This document shows, one piece after another, positions 15,867-23,807 of a stretch of DNA of 38,657 nucleotides. The notes under the pieces are model-generated. The model searched no databases. It was not told the origin of the DNA and saw nothing but the letters and a program-made list of their open reading frames with translations. This DNA comes from JAAYJR01 sp964611525 (GTDB lineage: Bacteria; Bacteroidota; Bacteroidia; Bacteroidales; Prolixibacteraceae), in the NCBI GenBank assembly GCA_964611525.1, contig CAZTAL010000114.1, positions 1-38,657 of the forward strand, written 5' to 3'. The position numbers and the translations under genes are program-made. Each line of letters begins with the position of its first letter. The first letter of the stretch is position 1.

Positions 15867-16781
15867 TCATTCAACGGATGATGTTAACTGTTGAAATATT
15901 TGTTCTAAATTTTTTTGTTTCTCGATCAATGTCAAAAGAATAAAATTATTTTCGACGGCAAAATTATAAACTACGGGACGAATATCACAACTGCCATCTG
16001 ACTCAATTTCAAAAACATCTCCTTTTTTTATAACATTATTTATTCCCGGGATCGACATTAATTTATCAGATTCTATTTGTCTGTCAAAGCCGGCCAGTAC
16101 GGTCTGATTACAACATAAATTGCCATTTTTTATATCTGAAATATTACCATCCGCAACAATTCTGCCCTTATTAATAATTACAACCCTGTTGCATATCGCC
16201 TCCACTTCCTGCATTATGTGAGATGAAATAATTACTGTTTTACTTTTACTGATACTTTTTATCAATCCCCTGACTTCCTCAAGCTGATTAGGATCAAGTC
16301 CTGTTGTTGGCTCATCCAGTATTAAAACGGAAGGATCATGAATTAGTGCCTGGGCCAGACCTACCCGCTGCCTGTACCCCTTCGACAAGGCTCCGATTTT
16401 CTTGTTCCGTTCCTTAACAAGACCCGTTAACCCTACCATTTCATCTATGCGTTCCCTACTGTTTTTCAAACTATAAAAACCGGCAGCAATACTCAAATAT
16501 TCTTCTACATAAAGATCCGGATATAACGGATTACTCTCAGGCAGATAACCCAAGTCCCGCCTTAATTCAATATTATGAAGCGAATTTAATTTTCCCCCCA
16601 TCCAAACTTCACCCTGATCAGTCGGTAATATTCCAGTTATTATTCTCATCAAAGTAGATTTTCCTGCACCATTTGGACCCAGAAAACCCAATAGTTCTCC
16701 TTCGGTAACAGAAAAAGAGACATTGTCCAAAACTTTTTGTTTCCCGAATGATTTTGTTATATTGGTGATTATTACATCCAT
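15867..16781 (-). CDS. gldA: GldA-type ABC transporter ATP-binding protein
   Basis: A 304-residue ABC ATPase of the GldA family, named for its role with GldF and GldG in Flavobacterium gliding and present in many non-gliding Bacteroidota. Walker A is GPNGAGKS (residues 35-42), the signature is LSKGYRQRVGLAQAL, Walker B is VLILDEPTTGLDPNQ, and the switch His is in IISSHIMQEVEAICN. The C-terminal 80 residues are the extra domain usual in this exporter subgroup. No permease genes (gldF, gldG) adjoin it, so the partner membrane subunits must lie elsewhere. It is divergent from ispG across an 87-bp region with candidate -7 boxes on both strands. Confidence 0.85.
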   Translation of the reverse strand: MDVIITNITKSFGKQKVLDNVSFSVTEGELLGFLGPNGAGKSTLMRIITGILPTDQGEVWMGGKLNSLHNIELRRDLGYLPESNPLYPDLYVEEYLSIAAGFYSLKNSRERIDEMVGLTGLVKERNKKIGALSKGYRQRVGLAQALIHDPSVLILDEPTTGLDPNQLEEVRGLIKSISKSKTVIISSHIMQEVEAICNRVVIINKGRIVADGNISDIKNGNLCCNQTVLAGFDRQIESDKLMSIPGINNVIKKGDVFEIESDGSCDIRPVVYNFAVENNFILLTLIEKQKNLEQIFQQLTSSVE

Positions 16782-16798
16782 ATGATTTTATCTTATAA

Positions 16799-16806
16799 CA
16801 AAAATA
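16799..16806 (-). promoter_or_regulatory. Candidate -7 box for gldA
   Basis: On the minus strand TATTTTTG matches TAnnTTTG perfectly, 17 bases before the gldA ATG. It shares the short divergent region with the ispG promoter candidate. No clear -33 TTTG is visible. Confidence 0.45.
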
Positions 16807-16837
16807 CTTTAATCTTTTTAAATTTAAACCTTTAAAG

Positions 16838-16845
16838 TAAATTTG
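16838..16845 (+). promoter_or_regulatory. Candidate -7 box for ispG
   Basis: TAAATTTG matches TAnnTTTG perfectly, 23 bases before the ispG ATG. A T-run around 16815-16819 sits about 18 bases upstream, in the place of the -33 element. Confidence 0.5.
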
Positions 16846-16868
16846 TAATTGCTTTAATACAATATTTC

Positions 16869-18728
16869 ATGAAAAATCATCATTTTAATTATATCAAGGA
16901 TTTGACGCGTTACGAACGTCAAAAGACATGGGAAGTAATGATTGGAGATGTTGCCACAGGTAACAATAATCCTGTTCGTATTCAATCTATGACCGATACA
17001 CTAACCTCTGATACAGAAGCGACAGTTGAACAAATTATTTCCCTTGCACGTGCTGGTGCTGATTATGTCAGAGTCACAGTAAAAGGAATTAACGATGCCA
17101 ATAACCTTAAAAATATTAAGGAAAAATTGCAGGAAAATGGATACAAAATTCCTTTGATTGCAGATATCCACTTTAATCCCGAACTTGCAAAAGCAGCAGC
17201 TAAATACGTTGAAAAAGTCCGCATTAATCCTGGTAATTTTTATGATAAAAAAGTAAATAATAATCCTAAAATATTCTCTGACGAGGAGTATAAAGAAAAA
17301 TTACAAAAAATAGAAGATAAATTCATTCCTTTTTTAAAAGAGATGGAAAAAACCAATACAACTTTACGTATTGGAGCTAACCAGGGTTCCCTGAGTGACA
17401 GGGTAATGAGCCGTTATGGTGATACACCTTCAGGAATGTCTGAATCAGTAATGGAATTTCTTCGTATCTGCAAAAAGGTAAACTTCAAAAATGTCGTTGT
17501 CTCTATAAAATCGAGCAATACGCGTATGATGGTTTATACAGTCCGGCTACTTAACTATAAAATGCATTTGGAAGAAATGTTTTATCCCATTCATATAGGA
17601 GTTACTGAAGCAGGTGAAGGAGAGGACGGACGGATTAAATCAGCAGTAGGTATCGGGTCACTGCTTGCTGATGGTATCGGAGATACAATCAGGGTATCTC
17701 TTACTGAAAATCCTGTAAATGAAATTCCTGTGGCACAAAAACTTATCAACCATTTCAAATCTTATATCAACCATGAACCAATAACTGCTAACCTATTTGC
17801 TCAAACAAATCCTTTTGAATATGAAAGAAGATCAACCCGGCCCGTCCTGAATATGGGAGGTGAAGAAAAACCGGTAGTTGTTGCCGATCTGGGAGATCGC
17901 AGTCTTAAAGAGATGCTTCCGGTACGCGGCAAACTAGTACCCGATTTTTTCCTTTCGGGAAACAAAATCTTAAATATTCATTATGAAAGCTACCCTCTAA
18001 TATCGCTTGAAGAGTATCTTTTTGAAAGTACCCGCTGGGGAAGAATGAAATTCATAAGAACTAACAAGGCGGATTTCGACCGCTTTATGGAAAAAAATCC
18101 GGAAATAATTATGAAATTAAAACAGACCCGGAAAACAGTACTTATCCTTGAAAGTTTTAACAAAAATCCACTTGCTGAACTACGTGCTTTCTTTATGAGT
18201 CTTGAAACCCATATCTGGAAAGTGCCTGTAATTCTATACAGAAAATATAATGAAACAAGGAGGGAAGACTTACAAATAAAAGCCTCTTGCGATCTGGGTG
18301 GATTACTGATCGATGGTTATGGAGATGGTTTATGTATTACCAATGAAAATGACAAAATTACATTTACCGAACTTAAAGATATAAGTTTCAAAATTTTACA
18401 AGCCAGCCGGATGCGGATGACCCAGACAGAATTTATATCATGCCCGGGTTGTGGTCGCACTCTTTTCGATCTGCATGAAACTACCCAAAAAATTAAAACC
18501 CATTTTAAACACCTGGAAAATTTAAAAATCGCTATCATGGGATGTGTAGTAAACGGCCCGGGGGAAATGGGTGACGCAGACTATGGTTTTGTTGGTGCAG
18601 GTAACAATAAGGTTACTTTATACAAAGGTCTGCATCCCGTTAAAAAACAAATTCCGTATAAAGATGCTGTAGAGGAGCTTGAACTTCTTATCAGGGAAAA
18701 CGGAGACTGGAAGGATCCCGAAGATTAA
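16869..18728 (+). CDS. ispG: (E)-4-hydroxy-3-methylbut-2-enyl-diphosphate synthase (long type)
   Basis: IspG (GcpE) is the [4Fe-4S] enzyme that converts MEcPP to HMBPP in the MEP isoprenoid pathway. At 619 residues it is the long form, with an inserted middle domain, seen in Bacteroidota, Chlamydiae and plants. The TIM-barrel part opens with PVRIQSMTDTLTSDTEATVEQI and includes VRINPGNF and GVTEAGEGEDGRIKSAVGIG. The cluster domain at the C-terminus holds C525 and C528 (SCPGCGRTLFDL) and C559 with E566 (MGCVVNGPGEMGDADYG). The ATG at 16869 gives a normal N-terminus. The gene appears monocistronic, with a good -7 box upstream. Confidence 0.97.
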   Translation: MKNHHFNYIKDLTRYERQKTWEVMIGDVATGNNNPVRIQSMTDTLTSDTEATVEQIISLARAGADYVRVTVKGINDANNLKNIKEKLQENGYKIPLIADIHFNPELAKAAAKYVEKVRINPGNFYDKKVNNNPKIFSDEEYKEKLQKIEDKFIPFLKEMEKTNTTLRIGANQGSLSDRVMSRYGDTPSGMSESVMEFLRICKKVNFKNVVVSIKSSNTRMMVYTVRLLNYKMHLEEMFYPIHIGVTEAGEGEDGRIKSAVGIGSLLADGIGDTIRVSLTENPVNEIPVAQKLINHFKSYINHEPITANLFAQTNPFEYERRSTRPVLNMGGEEKPVVVADLGDRSLKEMLPVRGKLVPDFFLSGNKILNIHYESYPLISLEEYLFESTRWGRMKFIRTNKADFDRFMEKNPEIIMKLKQTRKTVLILESFNKNPLAELRAFFMSLETHIWKVPVILYRKYNETRREDLQIKASCDLGGLLIDGYGDGLCITNENDKITFTELKDISFKILQASRMRMTQTEFISCPGCGRTLFDLHETTQKIKTHFKHLENLKIAIMGCVVNGPGEMGDADYGFVGAGNNKVTLYKGLHPVKKQIPYKDAVEELELLIRENGDWKDPED

Positions 18729-19049
18729 ACTTCCTGAGTATAATACATATAATACAATTTACCACTATCTTAATATAAAAAAATAATAATTACCAATGCA
18801 TTATTCCCTGAGATATAATATTATCATAACCAATTAATTTTCCTCCCAAAAATTTGCAGAAAAAAATCGCCGATGACTTTAAAAAAGAAAAAATTAATTC
18901 ATTTATATTTGTATTGAACATTATTAACTGAAAATTGTAATATTTGTAAGCTTTAATGTTTCTTTACATGCATAAAATCTGTAATTAACTTAACCCCGAT
19001 TCACCGGGTATATTTCCTAAACAGCATTATAATAATATATAGTAATACG
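18729..19049. other. Gene-free AT-rich stretch between ispG and the M3 peptidase
   Basis: These 321 bases separate two plus-strand genes. A short stem-loop CCCG/CGGG is at 18995-19008 but has no T-run after it, so it is not a convincing terminator. TTTG at 18908-18911 and TAATATTTG at 18938-18946 resemble promoter elements but with off-consensus spacing. No tRNA or small gene is visible. Confidence 0.5.
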
Positions 19050-21137
19050 ATGAAAGCCAATCTATTGATTTTGATAATTATAACAAGTTTTAAAATGTTA
19101 AATGCACAGACCAACCCGTTACTGGAAAAATTTAAAACTCCACATCAAACAGCACCTTTTAACCGGATTAAAAATGAACATTTCATGCCGGCTTTCAAAA
19201 AAGCTATAAAAGAAGGTGAAAAAGAAATAAAATTAATAACTGAAAACAAAAGCAATCCCACTTTCGCAAATACCATTGTTAAACTTGAACGATCCGGGCG
19301 TTTACTGAATCGTACAGCAGGAATATTTTTTAACCTTTTAAATTCTGAAACAAGTAATGAATTACAAAAAATTGCACAGCAAATTTCACCATTACTCACA
19401 AAATATCGAAACGATATAACTCTTAATCCCTTATTATTCAAAAGAATCAAAAATGTTTACAATCAAAAAAATGAACTGAATTTAAATGCCGAACAACAAA
19501 CCCTTCTTGAAAACACCTATCTTAATTTCATCCGTCAGGGAGCAAACCTTTCACAAAAAGATAAATTAAGATTCAGAGAGATCAGCGCCGAATTGTCAAT
19601 GCTTACACTTAAATTTGATGATAATATTTTACAGGAGACAAACAGCTATGAATTACACATAACTGATAAAAACCTGCTGAAAGGATTGCCGGAAAGTTCC
19701 CTCGAAGCTGCTACTGTAAAAGCAAAGTCAAAAAAGAAAAAAGGATGGATTTTTGATATATCCATGCCGAGTTATCTGCCTTTCATGAAATATACAGATA
19801 ACCGTAATTTACGTAAGGAACTTTACATGGCATACAATTCCAAATCATTTAAAGAGAACAAATTCGACAACCGGGAAAATGTCAGGCGCATAGTTAACCT
19901 AAGGCTGAAATTGGCCAACCTTCTTGGATATGATAATTATGCCGATTACGTGCTTGAAAGACGTATGGCAATGAACACAAATGGAGTTTACAAGCTTCTT
20001 GATGATCTTTATGACGCTTCATTTAAAATAGCACTTAAAGAAAAAACTGAAATAGAAGTCGTGGCTAAAAAGCATGGATTCAAAGAAGAAATAATGCCAT
20101 GGGACTGGGCATATTACAGTGAAAAACTAAAAAATGAGAAGTATGACCTTAATGATGAAATGCTGAAACCTTATTTTGAGCTCAACAACGTGGTAAAGGG
20201 AGTATTTGGCCTGGCTACCGAACTATATGGTATTACATTCAAGCCCAATAAAAAGATTCCTGTTTACCATAAGGAAGTAGTTCCTTACGAAGTATATGAC
20301 AAAGACGAGACATTCCTTTCAGTACTTTACACTGACTTCCATCCCCGTCATGGAAAACAGAGCGGAGCATGGATGAATGATTTCAAAGGCCAGTGGAAAG
20401 AAAAAGGTATTGATTCCAGGCCTCATATTACTGTTGTAATGAATTTTACCCGTCCCACGAAAACCAAACCGGCACTTCTTACTTTTTCAGAAGTTGAAAC
20501 ATTTATGCACGAATTCGGACATGCCCTACACGGAATACTTGCTAATGCCACTTATTCAAGTCTTTCAGGAACTAATGTTTATCGTGATTTTGTAGAACTT
20601 CCCTCACAAATTATGGAGAACTGGGCAGTTGAAAAGACATTTCTGGACCGCTTTGCCAAACATTACCAAACTGATGAAAAAATTCCGGGAGAACTGGTTG
20701 AAAAAATTAAAGCATCCCGTAATTTTCTGGCCGGATACAATTCTGTCAGACAATTAAGTTTTGGTTATCTCGATATGTCATGGCATACTCTCACCAAAAC
20801 CTTCGATGGGAATATAAAAACTTTTGAAGAAAAAGCATGGAAAAAAACACGGATATTTCCTGTTATAGAAGGTGCTTGCATGTCAACTCAATTTGGACAT
20901 TTGTTTGCAGGCGGATATGCTGCCGGATATTACAGCTATAAATGGGCGGAGGTACTTGATGCAGATGCTTTCAGCCTGTTCAGAGAAAAAGGTTTATTCA
21001 ATAAAGAAGTAGCAGACTCTTTCCGAAAAAATATTTTAGAAAAGGGCGGAACAGAACATCCCATGGTACTGTATAAACGTTTCCGCGGTAAAGAACCGAC
21101 TGTGGACGCCCTTCTGGAAAGAAGCGGATTAAAATAA
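19050..21137 (+). CDS. dcp: Exported M3-family zinc oligopeptidase/peptidyl-dipeptidase
   Basis: A 695-residue M3 (thimet/Dcp-like) metallopeptidase that cleaves short peptides. The zinc motif is intact: H487-E488-F-G-H491 within FMHEFGHALHG, with a downstream glutamate in YRDFVELPSQIMENW, which is typical of the Dcp/OpdA group. The N-terminus (MKANLLILIIITSFKMLNAQ) is a signal peptide with an AQ cleavage site, so it should act in the periplasm or be a lipid-free exported enzyme. The C-terminal AGGYAAGYYSYKWAEVLDADAF is family-typical. Dcp versus oligopeptidase A cannot be decided from sequence alone. It ends nine bases before the convergent PBP gene. Confidence 0.9.
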   Translation: MKANLLILIIITSFKMLNAQTNPLLEKFKTPHQTAPFNRIKNEHFMPAFKKAIKEGEKEIKLITENKSNPTFANTIVKLERSGRLLNRTAGIFFNLLNSETSNELQKIAQQISPLLTKYRNDITLNPLLFKRIKNVYNQKNELNLNAEQQTLLENTYLNFIRQGANLSQKDKLRFREISAELSMLTLKFDDNILQETNSYELHITDKNLLKGLPESSLEAATVKAKSKKKKGWIFDISMPSYLPFMKYTDNRNLRKELYMAYNSKSFKENKFDNRENVRRIVNLRLKLANLLGYDNYADYVLERRMAMNTNGVYKLLDDLYDASFKIALKEKTEIEVVAKKHGFKEEIMPWDWAYYSEKLKNEKYDLNDEMLKPYFELNNVVKGVFGLATELYGITFKPNKKIPVYHKEVVPYEVYDKDETFLSVLYTDFHPRHGKQSGAWMNDFKGQWKEKGIDSRPHITVVMNFTRPTKTKPALLTFSEVETFMHEFGHALHGILANATYSSLSGTNVYRDFVELPSQIMENWAVEKTFLDRFAKHYQTDEKIPGELVEKIKASRNFLAGYNSVRQLSFGYLDMSWHTLTKTFDGNIKTFEEKAWKKTRIFPVIEGACMSTQFGHLFAGGYAAGYYSYKWAEVLDADAFSLFREKGLFNKEVADSFRKNILEKGGTEHPMVLYKRFRGKEPTVDALLERSGLK

Positions 21138-21146
21138 AGGACTATT

Positions 21147-23492
21147 TTACAAGAAATCATTAAAATCTGATGGCACTTGTTGTTCATTGTCACAATCAAG
21201 GTTTATATTGAATCCATCAGGTTTTTTAAACTCCATATCTTCAGTAATGCCCAGAGATTCATCTGCCAGTACCTTTTTCATGAAGTAACCCCAGATGGGA
21301 AGAGCCATATTGGCTCCCTGTCCCGAGCTGATTGTTCTAAAATGAATACTCCGTAAATCCGCACCTGTCCATACACCGGCAGTAAGCTTAGGTGTAATTC
21401 CCATAAACCAGCCATCGGAATGGTTTTGAGTGGTTCCGGTTTTACCGGCAATAGGCATTTTAAACTGCCCATAACCTTCACGGACGCGCAATCTTATGCC
21501 AGTGCCCCTGTCAACAACTCCCTGAAGCAGGTTTATCATCAGATAAGCTGTTTGCTCATCAATAGCTTCGTGTCGCTCAGGCTGAAAAGAAGCTATAACA
21601 TTACCATAACGGTCTTCTATACGGGTAACAAAATAAGGTTTTATAAAAACACCCTGATTAGCATAAGTATTAAATGCGCCAACCATCTCATATAAAGTAA
21701 TATCTGATGTTCCCAAAAACATTGAAGGAACAGGGTCAATAGGACTATATACTCCCATACGTTTCATTAACTCGACGACAGCCTGGGGAGTAAACTGTTT
21801 CATTACCCAGGCTGTAATTTTATTCCGTGACTGAGCCAGCCCCCATTTGAGAGTAACAAGCTTACCCTCATTCTCTTCATCCTTTTCAGCATCCTTGGGC
21901 TCCCATATTGTCCCATCCGGAAGTTGAAACTGCTGACTTACATAAGGAACTTTTGTGCAAGGAGTTAATCCGTTCTGCATGGCAAGGGTATAAACGAAAG
22001 GCTTAACTGTGGAACCTACCTGTCTTTTTCCCCCTGTAACCATATCATACATGAAATGCTTATAATCAGGACCTCCTACATATGCTCTAACCTTTCCCGT
22101 TTCAGTTTCCATAGCCATAAAGGACGAGCAGAAAAACCGCAGATACCATTTTATAGAATCAAGAGGTGACATAACGGTATCTATTTCGCCCTCCCATGAA
22201 AAAACGGTCATCTCCACCAGCTCCCTGAAATTTCTTTTTATTTCAGTGAAGTTCTTACCAGCTTCATTTAAAACCCTGAACCTTTCACTTTGTCTGATTT
22301 CCCTGTTGATTAATTCCTCAACCTGCTTAGGGGTCATATTATTTGCGAAAGGCGGATTATTCAAATATTTCATCCCACCGTCGAATTCAGGCTGAAGATC
22401 ATTCTTGAGATGGTGTTTAACTGATTCAACAGCATATTGCTGCATGCGGGAATCTATTGTGGAAAAAATTTTTAGCCCGTCAGAATATAAATCATAATTT
22501 TCACCATCAGGTTTAACGTTCTTATTGCACCATCCGTATAAAGGATTAGTTTCCCATTCCACTGAATCTTCTTTGAATTTTTGTGTCTGCCAGGAGGCAT
22601 AATTCTTTCTGTCAGGTTTATGAGCAGTAAGAGTGAGCCTTAAATATTCACGGAAATAAGGAGCCGGGCCACTTCTGTAATCCACCTTGTTATAATTCAG
22701 GTCAAGAGGAAGTTGTTTTACCGAATCACGATCAGATTTATCGATATAACCATATTTTTCCATCTGATTCAGAACTATGTTGCGGCGCTTTTTAACGAGC
22801 TCAGGACGACGAACCGGATTATAGAGCGAAGAATTTTTAGCCATGCCTACCAACATCGCAGCCTGATGAAGCTGAAGAGCTTCCGGAGGTAAACTGAAAT
22901 AAACAATGGCGGCTGATTTTATCCCTACAGCAAGATTTAAAAAATCATATTTATTAAGATACATTAATATTATTTCCTCTTTAGTATAACTCCTTTCCAG
23001 TTTAACTGCGATAACCCACTCTTTGAACTTACGGAGAACCAATTCAAAATTATTCGAAAAATTTTTACGGGGAAACAACATTTTAGCCAGTTGCTGGCTT
23101 ATAGTACTGCCTCCTCCCGAACTTGTATCTCCGGTTATTATACCCTTGAAAACACGTACCAAACCCCTCAAATCTATTCCCGAGTGCCTGTAAAAACGTA
23201 CATCTTCAGTCGCTATCAGAGCATCAATTAAATGTTGAGGCAAATCTTCATATCCGACATATGTACGGTTCTCTCTTATAAAATATTTATCCACTATCTT
23301 TCCATCTGCCGAATAAATCTCAGACGCAAGTATATTAGGAGGATTTTCCAGTTCTTCGAAAGTGGGCATAAATCCGAAAAAACCCCGGGCAATCAGAAAA
23401 AAGAATACTAATACTCCTATGATGCACGTTATAAATAACGCCCAGCACCATTTAATATATTTTCCCCAATTTTTATTATTTTTCCCTGACAT
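21147..23492 (-). CDS. mrcA: Class A penicillin-binding protein 1A
   Basis: Bifunctional peptidoglycan synthase anchored in the inner membrane. The frame opens with GTG at 23501, but the ATG three codons on (23492) is preferred, giving 781 residues. One membrane helix is at about 14-37. The GT51 glycosyltransferase domain has ATEDVRFYRHSGIDLRG with the catalytic Glu near residue 96, and GGGSTISQQLAKML. The transpeptidase domain has the active-site S-T-V-K (GSTVKPF, near 494), SRN (AQSRNKITAWV) and KTG (AGKTGTTQNHSDGWF). Both activities look intact. A -7 box lies 27 bases upstream of the ATG. It is convergent with the M3 peptidase and divergent from topA. Confidence 0.95.
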   Translation of the reverse strand: MSGKNNKNWGKYIKWCWALFITCIIGVLVFFFLIARGFFGFMPTFEELENPPNILASEIYSADGKIVDKYFIRENRTYVGYEDLPQHLIDALIATEDVRFYRHSGIDLRGLVRVFKGIITGDTSSGGGSTISQQLAKMLFPRKNFSNNFELVLRKFKEWVIAVKLERSYTKEEIILMYLNKYDFLNLAVGIKSAAIVYFSLPPEALQLHQAAMLVGMAKNSSLYNPVRRPELVKKRRNIVLNQMEKYGYIDKSDRDSVKQLPLDLNYNKVDYRSGPAPYFREYLRLTLTAHKPDRKNYASWQTQKFKEDSVEWETNPLYGWCNKNVKPDGENYDLYSDGLKIFSTIDSRMQQYAVESVKHHLKNDLQPEFDGGMKYLNNPPFANNMTPKQVEELINREIRQSERFRVLNEAGKNFTEIKRNFRELVEMTVFSWEGEIDTVMSPLDSIKWYLRFFCSSFMAMETETGKVRAYVGGPDYKHFMYDMVTGGKRQVGSTVKPFVYTLAMQNGLTPCTKVPYVSQQFQLPDGTIWEPKDAEKDEENEGKLVTLKWGLAQSRNKITAWVMKQFTPQAVVELMKRMGVYSPIDPVPSMFLGTSDITLYEMVGAFNTYANQGVFIKPYFVTRIEDRYGNVIASFQPERHEAIDEQTAYLMINLLQGVVDRGTGIRLRVREGYGQFKMPIAGKTGTTQNHSDGWFMGITPKLTAGVWTGADLRSIHFRTISSGQGANMALPIWGYFMKKVLADESLGITEDMEFKKPDGFNINLDCDNEQQVPSDFNDFL

Positions 23493-23518
23493 TAATGACA
23501 CTATTATTGAATTTGCAA

Positions 23519-23526
23519 CAAATATA
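23519..23526 (-). promoter_or_regulatory. Candidate -7 box for the PBP1A gene
   Basis: On the minus strand TATATTTG matches TAnnTTTG perfectly, about 27 bases before the ATG at 23492. This supports the ATG, rather than the upstream GTG at 23501, as the start. The -33 element is not clear. Confidence 0.45.
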
Positions 23527-23597
23527 TATGTTTAACTGACAAAACGTATGTTGCTAAAGTTATATTATTTTTTTTATTTAATTAATTACTGAGTACA

Positions 23598-23647
23598 GTC
23601 TAAAAAGGCGCTTAGCACCCTTTTCAGACAAGTTGTAAAATTTACAA
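23598..23647. repeat. Hairpin plus palindrome in divergent region
   Basis: GTCT-A-AAAAGG (23598-23608) pairs with CCTTTT-C-AGAC (23619-23629), with one A/C mismatch and a ten-base loop. Directly after it lies TTGTAAAATTTACAA (23633-23647), a perfect 15-base palindrome around one central base. Since the flanking genes diverge, a terminator is not expected here. An operator, a small RNA end or a repeat remnant are options. Confidence 0.45.
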
Positions 23648-23807
23648 GGCTGATTTTCAATTATATACAAAAAGCATAAAAATTTTATAAATAAAAATTT
23701 TAGTTTTTATACTGAATTCATTACCATAATAAAACTAATTAAATTTTGAACTTAGCAATTCATTTTATTTATTTTGCAAAAATTTTTTTTACCAAACAAT
23801 AAATAAT

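Larger units (their letters stand above)
23493..23807. other. Divergent PBP1A-topA intergenic region
   Basis: This 315-bp region carries promoter candidates for both flanking genes, an imperfect hairpin at 23598-23629 and a perfect palindrome at 23633-23647. No gene is visible in it. The topA side has TTTG at 23745-23748 and TATTTTG at 23770-23776, one base short of the consensus -7 box. Confidence 0.5.

Noticed and set aside
15850..15871. AATGAAAT/ATTTCATT hairpin at the gldA stop, as a terminator
   Set aside because: The stem is almost all A/T and is not followed by a clean T-run on the minus strand; too weak to call.
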